Assembly: GCA_032716605.1 (NCBI GenBank)
Contig: CM064495.1
Span: 25,079,760-25,143,759 of the forward strand
Source of the DNA: Paralithodes platypus
Lineage: Eukaryota > Arthropoda > Malacostraca > Decapoda > Lithodidae
Direction: 5' to 3'
DNA length: 64,000 bases
In this document: positions 30,198 to 41,187 of the stretch, piece after piece
Numbering within the stretch: the stretch's first letter is position 1
Layout: every line of letters starts with the position of its first letter
Position numbers and translations under genes: made by a program
Notes under the pieces: model-generated
Database searches by the model: none
What the model saw: only the letters and a program-made list of their open reading frames with translations
What the model was told of the DNA's origin: nothing

Positions 30198-31584
30198 GTG
30201 AGTGAAGAGGAGAGCGAGAAGGAGAAGGGTGACTGTTTTTATATGAAGAAAGGAGTTTTGTGGCATAGGTGGAGACCGCCACATAGACCTATTGATGACG
30301 GGACATGGGACGTACATCAGGTAGTAGTTCCTAAACCTTGTCGTAGAGATATACTAGAAATGGCCCTTAGCAGGGCACCTAGGTGTGAGGAAAACCTTAG
30401 ATCACATTAGAGCCCACTTTCACTGGCCAGGAATGCATGCAGATGTAGTGGTGTTCTGTAGAGTGTGTCACACCTGCCAGATGACAGGAAAACCTAATCA
30501 AAAGGTGCCTGCACACCCTCTGGTGCCCTTACCAGTGTTCGAGAACCCTTTCACTCGGGTGGTAGTGGATATCGTTGGCCCATTGCCAAAGACATCCCAG
30601 GGACATATATATTTGTTAACTATAATGGACATGGCAACTCGATACCCAGAAGCTATACCGTTAAGAAATACTTCAGCCCAAACACTTATTAAGGAACTGC
30701 TCAAATTCTTCACCAGAATGGGTTTTCCCCATAAGGTGCAGAGTGATGAAGGTACTAATTTAACTTCCAATATATTTCAGCAGTCCCTGAAGGAATTGGG
30801 TATCGACCATGTGAAGTCCAGCTCCTACCACCCAGAGAGTCAAGGGGTCCTCGAACGATACCATCAAACTCTAAAATCTATGTTAAGAAAATATTGTGAG
30901 GAAACTGGAGGTGATTGGGACAAGGGGGTACCTTTTCTGTTGTTTGCCACCTGTGAGGTTCCAACTGAATCTCTGGGCTTCTCACCCAATGAACTAGTTT
31001 TCGGTCACCAGGTACGTGGCCCTTTGCAGTTATTGCAGGACAGCCTAGTTGGTCAGGAAGGGAATAAAAACCTCCTCAGGTATGTGTCAGAGTTCAAAAC
31101 CCGGCTGAGATCCTCGTGCGAGTTTGCAGCACAGAATCTAAGAGTGGCTAAAGACACCATGAAAGTATGGTACGATAAAAGAGCCCGTGTGAGGGAGTTT
31201 CAGCCCAGTGATGAGGTCTTGGTTCTCATTCCCCTTTTCGGCCAACCTTTATCAGCAAAATTTAAAGGACCATATAAAGTAGTAAAAAGGGTGAGTGTTA
31301 CTGACTACTTAGTGGCTACCCCAGACAGGAGGAAGCCTAAGCAAGTATTTCACATACATATGTTAAAACTCTATCATAGGTCCCCTGACTCCTCTCCTCC
31401 AGATTCTCCTGCTGTGGCAGTAATAAGGATCTGTGGACATCCTGGTGTGGGTGATGTTTGTAGTCCTTACCCACAGATCCTGCAGCAGACTGTCCCAGAT
31501 CCTGAAGGTATTGATTTTGACTTGTCTTGTGGTCTATCCAACTTTAAAAATAATTCAGTAGCATGGGGGGGAATTATCAACTAA
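30198..31584 (+). pseudogene. Gypsy (Gmr1-like) integrase
   Basis: DDE integrase that joins retroelement DNA to the genome. Zinc-binding HHCC domain: GHLG and HFHW (two His), then FCRVCHTCQ (two Cys), 30375-30485. Core: VVVDIVGPLP (first Asp, about 30575), QSDEGTN (second Asp, about 30745) and SSSYHPESQGVLERYHQTL (catalytic Glu, about 30855). GFSPNELVFGHQVRGPL follows, then a C-terminal SH3-like part (FKGPYKVVKRVS, HMLKLYH). One frameshift near 30375 separates the N-terminal 60 codons (LWHRWRPP, VHQVVVPK). From 30385 to 31584 it is open for 399 codons, with all three catalytic residues. Confidence 0.9.
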
Positions 31585-32969
31585 ATTATGTCATCTTCCC
31601 TCAGAGAAAGCTAACAAACTAATCCATGTTTTATCACAGTCTCCCAGTGTGTTCCGTGATACTCCAGGCCTCACCTCATTGGCCGTGCATGACATAGATG
31701 TCGGGGATACAGCACCCATCAAATTATCTCCATACCGTGTCTCACCACAGTGCAGGAGTATTCTGCAAGTTGAATTAGATTTCATGTTGTCCAATGCCAT
31801 AATTACTAGAGCCTTAAGCCAGTGGAGTAGTCCGGTCACACTTGTGCCTAAGCCAGATGGTAGTCATAGATTTTGTATGGACTACAGACAAGTCAATGCC
31901 GTAACAAAGAATGATACTTATCCACTACCAACGGATTGATGATTGTATTAACCAGATTGGCACAGCCAGTTACATAAGTAAAATTGACCTTATGAAAGGA
32001 TATTGGCAAGTACCTCTTACACCCAGAGCAAGGGAGATTTCATGTTTTGTGGTAAACAATCAAGCTTTCTGCTGTGAAGTAATGCCTTATGGCCTGAAAA
32101 ACGCTCCAGCTACCTTTCAGCGCCTAATGAATCAGGTGACTGAAGGGGTACCTGGGTGTGTGGTGTACATTGACGATATCCTTCTTTTTTCCCATACATG
32201 GGAAGAACATCTCAAACAAATCAGACTGCTTTTTGCTAACCTTGCTGAAGCAAATCTTGTAGTGAACTTAAAAAAGTGCACTTTCATTATGAGTACTGTC
32301 CAATATCTTTGATATGTAGTAGGACAGGGTCAGGTTGCACCTCCTCATGCTAAAGTAGAGTCAATTTCAAATTTCCCAACACCTACCAATAAGAAAGAAA
32401 TCCAAAGATACTTAGGGATGATTGGATACTACAGGAGGTTTATTTTAAATTTCTCAAGGTTAACAGCACCTTTAACAGATCTTCTCCGAAAGGATGTGAA
32501 GTTTGAGTGGTCCTCCGATTGTGAGGAGGCTTTCAGTGCTACTAAATACATTCTATCTAACTATCCTGTTCTCCGTGCCCCTGATTTCACCAGATCTTTC
32601 TCCCTAGCTGTTGATGCAAGTAATACTGGGGTCGGAGCCGTGTTACTCCAGGAGGATGACTGTAATGTATTGCATCCTGTTTGCTATTTTAGTAAAAAGT
32701 TAAATTCTGCTCAACGTAATTACTCTGTAATAGAAAAGGAGCTGTTACCCTTGATTTTGTCCCTCCAATACTAGAGTGTTTATGTTCAATCTGCCCCTGG
32801 TTCCATTACTGTATATACTGACCATCACCCATTAAAGTTTTTGCACAAGTTCCAAAACAAGAATCAAAGACTGACACGGTGGAGCTTGTTGCTGCAGGAG
32901 TACGCATTAGATGTCAAACATATTAAGGGGGTCCATAATGTGTTGGCAGATTGTCAGTCAAGAGTCTGA
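31585..32969 (+). pseudogene. Gypsy (Gmr1-like) reverse transcriptase and RNase H
   Basis: RT: a PGLTSLAVHDIDVGD lead, LSPYRVSP, WSSPVTLVPKPDGSHRFCMD, DLMKGYWQVPL (catalytic Asp), MPYGLKNAPATFQRLMN, VVYIDDILLFSHTW (active-site DD), IQRYLGMIGYYRRFI. RNase H: FSLAVDASNTGVGAVLLQ, YFSKKLNSAQRNYSVIEKE, YTDHHPLKFLH, IKGVHNVLADCQSR, ending at 32969. Defects: a frameshift near 31932, a TGA at 32310-32312 and a TAG at 32772-32774. This is plainly Gypsy-type RT. No protease-like DTG or DSG motif occurs between integrase and RT. Confidence 0.9.
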
Positions 32970-33019
32970 AAATTTGTCATATACTTTCCGCCTCTTGAAC
33001 TCTTTTCTAGCGGGGGAGG

Positions 33020-34506
33020 TGTAACATCCGTACCTACCGGATGTCATGTGACCAGACCAACCTGTTGAACGTGACTTTACAACTACATGCATCAACCCTG
33101 CTTACGTGACGAGCGAGAGAAAGAGAGAGAGAGGGGGAGAGTGGCCCGGCTACTTCCTGCATTCTTGGCATTCCTCGCTTTCCCGCCAAAACTTGCGTGA
33201 GAGGGGCGGGGCACCTGTGACGTGGTGAGCTTCTAAAACCTGGTTGGACCAACACACCTGCTTCTCACCTGTAATTGGTCGACGTGTTTCCTGACTTCTG
33301 ACTGGTTCCAGCACCTGTTTCCTGACTTCTGATTGGATTAGCTTGGTCCGGGAAATCATATATAAGCCAGAGATTTGATAGTTCAAACTAGTACTTTCTT
33401 AGCTGGGGAAACGAGCAGTGTATTGGGGAGACGAGACAGACTTCACAGGCTTGTATAATAGGGGTTATTATGTGTTAAGTAGCGTCCGGGAGCGACCTCT
33501 TACTCGTTAGTTAGGGATTATTTGTGACTATTAATTAACCAGAGGTATGTCGAAAACATACACTCATTTGATTTAAGATTTTGTGATTGGAGAATCATAT
33601 ATGTTTAATTGGAGAGATATATATTTTGAATTACTGTTTAATTTTGGTGATTAGAATTAAGGTTTGATTCAGAGATGATTAATTGTGATTGAATATTGAC
33701 TACTTTACCTGTTAATACTTAACTGACTTGATGTAAAGCCATTGTCATTCATACTTAAGCATTGTAGAAGTTTAATACTTACCTGACTTTATATAAAGTT
33801 ATTTTTTATTCATAATAGGCATTGTAAAAGTCCTATCAATTATATTGTCTACTTAAGCCTACTAAACTTTAATTTGTACTTTAGTGAAATCAGAACGTAT
33901 ACAAAACGATCCTGAAATCTATCATAACTTTCATTGCTTATTATTTTCATTAATTGTAAAATACATTATTTACGTTTATAAATACAATTCCATTTTATAT
34001 GTGACTTTCTAATATTTCCTTACCATTTTTATTTAGTCAAATGTCTTTCAGTAATAAGAATAAATAAGATAAAATACTAAAGGAGAATAATAATAATAAA
34101 CTAAGAATAAAGAGATAATATAAAGAGTAAAACAATCTTTAAAGGGTTAACAAACTTAAATTATTTATATATAAAAGATCTTAATACTTTGCTAATAATC
34201 AAGATTAATTGAGATATTCTAGTGTCTTAAAACCTTGCTTACATACCGAACTTTCGTATTCGTAATTAATAGCCTCTTTCATATTAAAACATTCAATGTA
34301 ACTTTAAATAGTTTCCTGTTTAAATATAAATTAAGTGTATCAGAGTATAAAGGATAACTGTCCCAACAACTGAAGGAAAGCAAGTAACAAAGAACTGACT
34401 TTAATATGTTGCATTCTTTTGGCCTTCAGCTGTTTGCTACACTTTCATATTAACTGTTCTGTCTTTATTTATTTAGTTAACCACTTCTAAATCAAGATAC
34501 GTAACA
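33020..34506 (+). repeat. Gypsy LTR, 1487 bases
   Basis: Starts TGTAACATCCGTACC directly after a purine tract and ends ACGTAACA before a candidate primer site, so both borders fit an LTR. It has pol on its left and gag on its right, so it serves as the 3' LTR of one unit and the 5' LTR of another. The second half is very AT-rich. Without a second LTR copy the borders are inferred, not proven. Confidence 0.75.
33225..33367 (+). promoter_or_regulatory. Probable LTR promoter
   Basis: A TATA box, CATATATAAG at 33358-33367, is preceded by a direct repeat (TGTTTCCTGACTTCTGA twice, at about 33286 and 33318), each copy followed by TTGG or CTGG, and by inverted CCAAT-type ATTGG motifs (about 33274 and 33332). 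Transcription would start about 30 bases after the TATA box. Confidence 0.5.
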
Positions 34507-34513
34507 GATTAAC

Positions 34514-34531
34514 TGGCGACCTTGCCAGGAT
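34514..34531 (+). promoter_or_regulatory. Candidate tRNA primer-binding site
   Basis: TGGCGACCTTGCCAGGAT lies 7 bases after the LTR end. It starts with TGG, the complement of a tRNA CCA end. I did not match it to a specific tRNA. Confidence 0.5.
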
Positions 34532-34574
34532 ACATTTTGTATAAGTTTCACTAAGTTTATATCATATCATAATC

Positions 34575-35615
34575 ATGCCTGAAATTATTAATAAGGAAGA
34601 TGTTAAGAATTTCTTAGAATTGTCACCCGTTGCCGATGACATCGATCTCTTGTCCAAGGCAGAGTTAATAGTACTAGCCTCGTATCTTGAGCTAATGGTC
34701 TCTGACATGTCAAAACCTGAAATAGCACAAATCATAAAGTCAGAATTATTTGGGATTCACGAGGGCGGTGAGCATAACGGAGACGAGGGCGGAGAGCATA
34801 ATGGAGCCGAGGGCGGTGAGCCAAATGGAGCGGTTGGTGGAGGACTCGGTCATGAGATACAGGTGCGGTTTGGTGAGCATTTGCAGAGGGATTTAGCCCT
34901 GAGCAATATTTGGAATTAGCTAGATTAAACGCTGCCCAGGCAGACTCTCAGCGGCAGGCACAGCAAGCTCTGGAACAAACTCAGCTGCAAGCAAAACAAA
35001 CTCTGCTAGAACAGGCACAAATAAATTGGCAGACCCAACAGCTAGACCATCAGTACCGCATGGCTCAATTAAATGCTCAAAATAATCCGAATGCTCCTGT
35101 ACTTGCTCCCGCTCCGGGATTAACCATGACTAGTGTAATTCCCCCGTTCACCGAGGACAATGTTCAGGACTTTTTGGTGTTGTTCGAGGAGGTTGCTACA
35201 GGTATGGGGTGGACAAGAGATCGGTGGCCATTTATGTTGCAAACGGTGTTGACAGGACAAGGTCGGGAAACTTGCATATCAGTAGAGTCTGAGGTTCGGC
35301 AAGACTATGACCGTCTCAAAGCAGCCATTCTTAAAACCTACAAACTGCTGCCTGAAGCATATAGACAGACTTTCAGAAAGACGCATACAAAATATGAGGA
35401 AACTCATACCGTGTTTGCCAGGACCATGAACAAAGCTTTAAATAACTGGCTAACAAGTAAGAATATCACTGAGTTTAAGGCTCTGAAAGAGTTAATCTTG
35501 CTTGAGAACTTCCTATGGAAGGTAGATTCATCAGTAGCCTATCATTTGAGAGGGAAAAAGGTAGAAACTCTTGCCGAAGCTGCAGACATGGCTGATACGT
35601 TGGGATTGGGATATT
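34575..35615 (+). pseudogene. Gypsy gag, 5' two thirds
   Basis: The ATG at 34575 follows the primer site by about 45 bases and opens MPEIINKEDVKNFLELS. An 8-residue coding repeat comes next (EGGEHNGD, EGGEHNGA, EGGEPNGA; 34760-34832), then a Gln-rich helix (34920-35060). A capsid-like domain follows with IPPFTEDNVQDFLVLFEEV, WPFMLQTVLTGQGRE and LKAAILKTYKLLPEAYRQTF, typical of gag proteins of Gypsy and retrovirus-like elements. A frameshift near 34915 splits it. It is cut at about 35615 by CR1-F, before any zinc knuckle. Confidence 0.75.
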
Positions 35616-36176
35616 TTGTCCTCTCTGTTACAGTTTATGTGGTCTATTATTGTGGCAGTGTTCTCAGAGATACGTGTGGGGGTTGTGATGAGTTGTTTGT
35701 GATTGTGCATTGTCAGTATATGCCTATATTCTCGTACAAGCCTATTATTTCGTTGTTTGTAACACAGGTTAAAATCCCCTAGTATGATGGATTCATTCCG
35801 AGGGTCTAGCGATGACAAAGTTCGTTCAAATTTGGTCAAGAATTGTGTGTCGTCTGGTGGCCTATAGCATACCCCAATTGTGATGGGTCTTGTCCTCGGC
35901 AGGTGTAGATCGATCCACAGAGCTTCGTGATTTTCTACATGGAGGTCGGTCTTAGTTGTGTGTGTGAGGTTGTTTTTTACATACAGACATACTCCTCCCC
36001 CATGCCTATTGCGATCATTCCTAACCATATTGAAACCTTGAATGTTTATTTCACCATCGTTTATACTTGAATCCAGCCAGGTTTCTGTGATTGCAATTAT
36101 TGAAGCTTTGACCGTATTAGCTAACAAGTTTATTTCTGACAATTTATGGTACATTGATCTGGCGTTAATGTGGATA
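35616..36176 (-). pseudogene. CR1-F endonuclease domain
   Basis: The minus-strand frame continues from ORF1 in the order HINARSMYHKLSEINLL (metal-site Asn), IIAITETWLDSSINDGEI (catalytic Glu), RNRHGGGVCLYVKNNL, TIGVCYRPPDDTQF, SIILGDFNLCY and IIDHINC. The final SDH motif is missing. Open over 35616-36154. The first residues lie on the far side of the RTE insertion. Confidence 0.8.
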
Positions 36177-36958
36177 AGATGGAGTCCTGTTTGCGGATGA
36201 TACAGTTCTGATGAGTGATAATGAATGGGAGTTGCAGGGTCTGGTAAATGAGTTTGGAACAGTGTGCGAAAAACGGAATTTGAAGGTAAATACGGGGAAG
36301 AGCAAGGTTATGGTCTTCGAAAGGGGTGAAGTCACAGAGTGTGAGGTGAAGCTGAACGGTCAGGCTATGGAGATCGTCAACTCTTTTAAGTATCTGGGCA
36401 GTGTGTTGAGTAAAGATGGGACTATGGATGAAGAGGTGCGGGAGAGGGTACAACAGGGGAAGAGGGTTGTAGGAACGCGTACAACAAGTAGGGTGGTCAG
36501 TATGAAGTGAAGAAGTCCTTGCATGAAGTGTGTAATCCCGACACTGACTTACGGAAGCGAAGCATGGACGTTGGTTGAGAGACTCAGACCAAGAGTGAGA
36601 GCAGTGGAAATGAATTACTTAGGAGTGCGTGCGGAGTTACATGGAGGATGACAGACTAATGAGGAAGTAAGAAGGAGGTGTGGTGGGAGGTAGATGTGCT
36701 GGAAAGTGTGAAAAGGAACACTTGAGATGGTTCGGCCATGGAACGTATGGAAAGCGAGAGAATGACTAAGAGGTACGAGAGGTGGAGGACAGAGGTAGAC
36801 CGAATATGAGGTGGAAGGATGGAGTGAGAACTACATGAACGCGGTGCTGGTTGGGGGAGGGCGTCGTGACTGGGGACAGAGGGATGGGCGGTTCGTTCGT
36901 GGCCACCCCTTCGGGGATCACGGCGTCAGGCAATAGATAGATAGATAGATGGAGTCCT
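36177..36958 (+). mobile_element. RTE-type LINE fragment with 12-bp target duplication
   Basis: Plus-strand 5'-truncated RTE. It opens at FADDTVLMSDNEWELQGL (catalytic DD), then NLKVNTGKSKVMVFERGE, VNSFKYLGSVLSKDG, and the 3' region with VWWEVDVLE-like and GHG-like remnants. It ends in a GATA repeat (36932-36950). AGATGGAGTCCT flanks it at 36177-36188 and 36947-36958 (the second copy overlaps the repeat tail). Joining the flanks restores the CR1-F frame (TNKGLHLIHINARS). Simple-repeat tails and 5' truncation are normal for RTE. Confidence 0.88.
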
Positions 36959-37383
36959 TTGTTGGTGAACACTCTGTATTCATCTTTGATTTTGAATGTG
37001 TCCTGGCTGGATTCTAAGTTGTAAATACTAATTGGTTCATTTACATTAATATTCGGTAATGAATGCAAGGCACATATGTTGCATAGGAATTCCCGTTCTT
37101 CACTGTTGGTCTTCTTAGAGATGCACTTCATGTGAGCTACAGTTTTACACTTAATACAGTTTAGGATCCTTTGTTTTCTTGTTATGAGTGATTCACATAT
37201 TTCACAAATGATTTTAGGACCTTTAATAGCTACTTCCCTACATTTATCGCATTCCACTTCTGTTCTGCTAGTAACGTGAGTACATCGATCGTGTACTGTT
37301 TCATTACATCTACTACATTGTGACGTTGTACTCCTTTTGTTGAATCCAATATCGCACACTATACATATTTTCCTGTTACTGTT
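36959..37383 (-). pseudogene. CR1-F ORF1 with two PHD-like zinc fingers
   Basis: The minus strand starts at MNSNRKICIVCDIGF (ATG at about 37386). First finger: CIVC, CSRC, HDRC, CDKC. Second finger: ICEIC, CIKC, HMKC, CNIC. The Cys4-His-Cys3-like spacing matches PHD fingers, which occur in ORF1 of some CR1/L2-group LINEs and may bind histone tails or nucleic acid. It then continues (VNEPISIYNLESSQ) into the endonuclease without a stop except for the RTE insertion, so fingers and endonuclease may be on one protein. Confidence 0.75.
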
Positions 37384-37430
37384 CATCGTACGTCTGGCGG
37401 TGTGGTGATCAGCTGTGCGCCGTGAGCGGC

Positions 37431-38311
37431 TGATGGTGTGTGAGTGCGTGAGATGGGGACAGGTTGTGGCTCCCCCTTGCCCCCCTCCCACCCCTACCTG
37501 TATTTGTTGTTTGATGTCCTTGTTCTTGGCCGTTGTTGCTCCGTTGTTGGAACGACTCGGACATTGTTGGTGTCTTATGAAAGAACTGCTTCAGGAACTG
37601 GATGAACTCAGACCAGGTCTTTAACTTTCCCTGAGCTGTCTCTACTTGTACCAGAACAGCCAGGTCGGAATCCAACTTGAACTTGGCCAGGTTCAACCTT
37701 GCCTCGTCACGGGACATACAGGCTTCGATCCGCATCTGAAAGACTTCAATCTTAGTGGAAGCCATATAGGATCGTAACTCATTCATGTGAAGCATGGGTA
37801 CATCTCGGGAACTAATCCCTTCACTACGTCGGGGGTAGAGCTGACGGAGGGGAGCTGGGGGGTGTGAAGAAGAATGGGAGGGTGAAACTGGGGGATTACG
37901 AATCAAGGGTACTGGAGGGGGGGAAGGAGCGGGAGGTATTGGGGTTGAAGATTTTAGAGGGTCCGCAAAGGCAAGAGGCGGAGGCGGGGAAAGGCTCTCA
38001 ATGCTGGGGGTTGGTTGTGGAGTACCAGTTGGGCTCTGGAACATCTCTCGGTCTCTCACGTCTCGCATTTGGTCTGCCAATGCTGACATTCCACCGACTA
38101 ATTGTTCTAGTACGGCTTTTATCTGGTCCATTTCACTCTGACCTTCCTCCCACTGGTCGACCGTGACAAACCAGGAACTGTCCGTATCCTCAAATGACAC
38201 TTCACTTCCTTGTTCCTCATTCCTCCTGACTAACGCGTCTTGCACCTCGTGCCTTGGCTCTAGATTAGGAATCTCCATCTCGGACAGGAAAGAAGGACAA
38301 TTGATAGACAA
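37431..38311 (-). pseudogene. LTR-retrotransposon gag, minus strand
   Basis: Starts at the ATG at 38311 (MSINCPSFLSEMEIPN). An acidic N-terminal part, a coiled segment (MDQIKAVLEQLVGGMSALAD), a long Pro/Ser-rich linker, then a helical part (ARLNLAKFKLDSDLAVLVQ, LKTWSEFIQFLKQFFHKTP) and a Gly/Arg-rich end. Capsid-like by layout. It sits about 330 bases inside a primer site and LTR, the right place for a Gypsy gag. It runs into CR1-F 5' sequence at about 37430 with no stop at the junction, so CR1-F interrupts it. Confidence 0.65.
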
Positions 38312-38638
38312 CTAATAACCGGAAAGCACTAACCACCGCTATCTCAACTTTGCGGTTCCTTCACAGTCACTGTGACTCTTGCTGGTATCTGCTGCACTTA
38401 AAGATTCCCTGAAATATTACACTAACCATATTGAAATGTGGTAGCATGGCCAATACTGTTTGTGGTAACTATTTCATGGGTTGGTAGCGTGAAAAGGACA
38501 ACTGCAACGCACTAATTCTAAACACCCGAGCGAAAGTGTAAGAACCAGTACTGTACAGTCTCCTCTACGGGGGGTACGGGATTAATTCAGGAGCCCTGAA
38601 CAGAACAGGAGCATGTCAAACCATGGACTCCTAAAGAA

Positions 38639-38656
38639 ATCCCACCGCTGCCACCA
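38639..38656 (-). promoter_or_regulatory. Primer-binding site of the minus-strand LTR element
   Basis: The minus strand reads TGGTGGCAGCGGTGGGAT directly after an LTR-type end GTTACA (38658-38663). The TGG start fits a tRNA CCA end. The position 5' of gag agrees. Confidence 0.65.
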
Positions 38657-38657
38657 C

Positions 38658-39506
38658 TGTAACGGGGGGGGTGGGGGGTATCTCAGTTTTCACTATCCCT
38701 TCTACTGCGAACAAGAGAGAGAGAGGGAGAGCAAAAAAGAAGAATTAAGCTGCGAAGGTGGAAAATAGAAATTAAAGGTTAGAAAGGAAGAGATTGATGA
38801 CAAACCCGTTACTGCGTTCTAATTAATGAGAGGACAATCCTGTTTGGTTGACCCACATCCAACATCCTTCGAGGAAGGGGAAAAGCGGCAACTCTGGCAC
38901 GATGATAAGCCCAAAGAACCACAAAAACCCCACTGAAGCCTAGCATATTCTTTACTTTCTAGATATCACCTAAGGATGTTTTGGGGAACGATAATTCATT
39001 CAAATTATTTGATCGCCCACCTTCAGGTGAACTGGCCGTCCCCGTGGTTTTCTTATTCTTCATGTAATCGTGACTCGTGCTCATTATTCAGGTACATTAA
39101 TTGGGACAGTAGGATAAATCGGAGGCTAGCAAAGACCAAGCAAGAACTTCACCTTCAAGGTCGGTTGACAAGACTTTAACTCTCGGTTAGGCTACTGGTA
39201 CTACTCTTAGACCAATTTAATACTGACGGTTCCGATTTACCATCCTGACAACACATTTAGATCCAAATAGGTATGGGATGATAGATACAAACATGTTGCA
39301 GTAATCTTAAGCTTGATATTAATATGAGGAACATTTACCGTTTACAAAACTCTTGTCCTTGGTACAGTATCTACTTATATCTACACACTTAACCTGGGAC
39401 ATATCCATTACTGTACTGGGACAGTCCCTTAACCTAGGAGTAGGACTCGAATCTTGCTGTCTGTATCCGCCCCATTCCTCTCATTATTATAATCCCAATC
39501 CCGCGT
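38658..39506 (-). repeat. Probable LTR (partial) and unassigned sequence
   Basis: On the minus strand the LTR ends GTTACA at 38658. Its start is not found: no TG..CA border with matching inverted ends is visible before the LINE-G tail at 39507. It includes a GA microsatellite near 38713 and G runs at 38663-38677. I see no gene here. Confidence 0.45.
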
Positions 39507-40880
39507 AATAATAATAATAATAATAATACTTTATTTCAGACTCACACAGTACAGAGGGGACCATACTGGGGTCCATATATACCTTACAGTAACATAAATA
39601 TATATAAGGTACTGTACATAGGCTACATAAAATAAAAATAAATTAAATAATACCCAGCTTGCTATCATGTAGTTCACAGCACTGCCTCAACCAAAAACAG
39701 TGGTCATCAAACTACTGTACTGTGTTACCAAAACCACTGTCCTAATTGTGTACAGTACCATGCCTCACATCATTTAGCTTCCGGTACAGTATGTTGCTAT
39801 AGTACAGTATAGGAATATCGTTACTGTACTGCACTATGAGGTTCAGTACCGGTATGCTAATTCTGTAGAGTAGCAGACCTGAAATCATTACTTAAGGTTA
39901 AATATAGAGCAACTTCCTCCAGTGTGCCTGGATCCTAGAGGTGTACACTATGCTTGGAGTTTGTAGCATTTTAATGATACTGTTCTCAGAAGTGTTAAGG
40001 CGCTGAATGAATTTATATGTTAGCTTTCTAATGAGTGATTGGTAACAGTGTAAGTTCATATAGGCACATAGCGTACTTGTACTCTCATATTTTGAGAGCC
40101 CCAGAAAAAAATTCATTATATTGTGATATAAGATACTTAGTCTATTCACTGTCATTTTCTTATAGTTCCACCATAGTTGTGCTGTATACATTGGTGAGCA
40201 GTAGGAGTTGAACAATGTTATTTTTGTATCCCATGTGCACATATGAAATTTTCTTAATATTGAATTTCCCTGCATGTAAAGTTGCCTTCGCTGACGACCC
40301 ATATCCTCAATATCTGAGCGATCACTTGAAATATAGTGTCCTAGATACTTTACTTTACTTACTTCTTCTATAATTTCTTCATACAAATGGAATTTAGGTA
40401 GCTTTGATTTCAATAGAAGGTTAGATTTAAATATTATGATATTGCTCTTTATAGGATTAAATTTGACTGAATGTTCGATTCCAAATTTTTCACATACTCT
40501 TAATAATCTATCCAGTCCTGCTCCAGAGGGCGCGATTAAGGCTAGGTCATCAGCATACATGAGATGATTTACAATGGTGCTGCCAATGCAGCACCCAGTG
40601 CGAGTCTTGTTCAGCTCCAGACTAAGATCATCCATGTAGACGTTGAATAGATACGGAGACAATATCCCCCCCTGCCTAACACCATTGGTTACGGCGAAAG
40701 AGCCTGACAGGATGTTGCCCCATCTTACACACATTTTTTGATTAGCATACCAGAAAATAAGTATCCTAACAATATAGCTAGGCACTCCCCTGTTAACTAA
40801 TTTTTCAAATAAGGTTTTGTGACACACCCTATCAAAAGCCTTACTTGCATCAAGAAAACAAGAGAAAATTGAGCTATTTA
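39507..40880 (-). mobile_element. LINE-G copy 1, 3' part
   Basis: Minus-strand LINE with 3' UTR (39507-39897) that ends in a (TTA)n tail (39507-39529). It is nearly identical to LINE-G copy 2 (59535 onward). At 40880 it breaks after codons for SSIFSCF and resumes at 53271 with codons for YNKLN, where copy 2 is continuous; DIRS-A sits between. 5' truncated at about 53527. Confidence 0.88.
39898..40880 (-). pseudogene. LINE-G1 reverse transcriptase, C-terminal part
   Basis: Minus strand: SCFLDASKAFDRVCH (catalytic Asp), NQKMCVRWGN, FAVTNGVRQGGILSPYLFNV, NHLMYADDLALIAPSGAG (DD), VKFNPIKSNIIIF, KVKYLGHYIS, then a Cys/Trp-rich C-terminal region (CSPMYTAQLWWN). Open to its stop at 39898. The GVRQGG and YADDL motifs set it apart from the CR1 copies; the clade is not certain. 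The N-terminal part of the RT is at 53271-53527. Confidence 0.88.
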
Positions 40881-41187
40881 TTAGTGGCCCCTCCATCATT
40901 GACGAACATGCCTATTACATAAGGCACCCTCTTCAAACACTCATCCGCCGTAGTTTTGAATCTACCGCGCAGAGCATCTAAAATATGAGGAGCCTTCATC
41001 ATGAGTGCATGCGACCTCACTCATGGCTTCAGTCATTATGAATTGGGTTCTCACTACGAAAAAAACTTCGTAAAATATAAAAACAAAAACAAAATAAGAA
41101 TAACTATTCAATAAGCTTTCCATAATATCGTGGATGTACTTGTGTGGATCTTTGACCAGATGCTGACTCAGGCGTCATTCTTCCTTC
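40881..41187 (+). repeat. DIRS-A left inverted terminal repeat
   Basis: Starts TTAGTGGCCCCTCCATCATT and ends GGCGTCATTCTTCCTTC. Nearly a perfect reverse complement of 52916-53222. Confidence 0.92.

Larger units (their letters stand above)
30083..34506 (+). mobile_element. Ty3/Gypsy element with Gmr1-like domain order, 3' part with LTR
   Basis: The plus strand reads integrase (30198-31584), then RT-RNase H (31585-32969), a purine tract GCGGGGGAGG (33010-33019) and an LTR (33020-34506). The sequence between integrase and RT is continuous and in the same orientation. Known: ordinary Ty3/Gypsy elements place integrase last; the Gmr1 group places it before RT, as in Copia, while its RT is Gypsy-like. 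gag and protease of this copy would lie left of the gap. Confidence 0.75.
35616..37430 (-). mobile_element. CR1/L2-type LINE copy (CR1-F), 3'-incomplete
   Basis: Minus strand: 5' UTR (about 37384-37430), ORF1 with zinc fingers (37383-36959), then endonuclease (36176-35616), with an RTE fragment nested between. It stops inside the endonuclease where gag begins. RT is absent, so either it was cut by a later rearrangement or its other half is outside the window. Confidence 0.75.

Noticed and set aside
33020..34506. Solo LTR from a recombined element
   Set aside because: pol on one side and primer site plus gag on the other show that internal sequence is present on both sides.
37409..37491. Fusion of the minus-strand gag to a histidine-rich end, and of ORF1 to a Gly-rich start
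   Set aside because: Both cross the junction of gag and CR1-F 5' sequence and are chance extensions.
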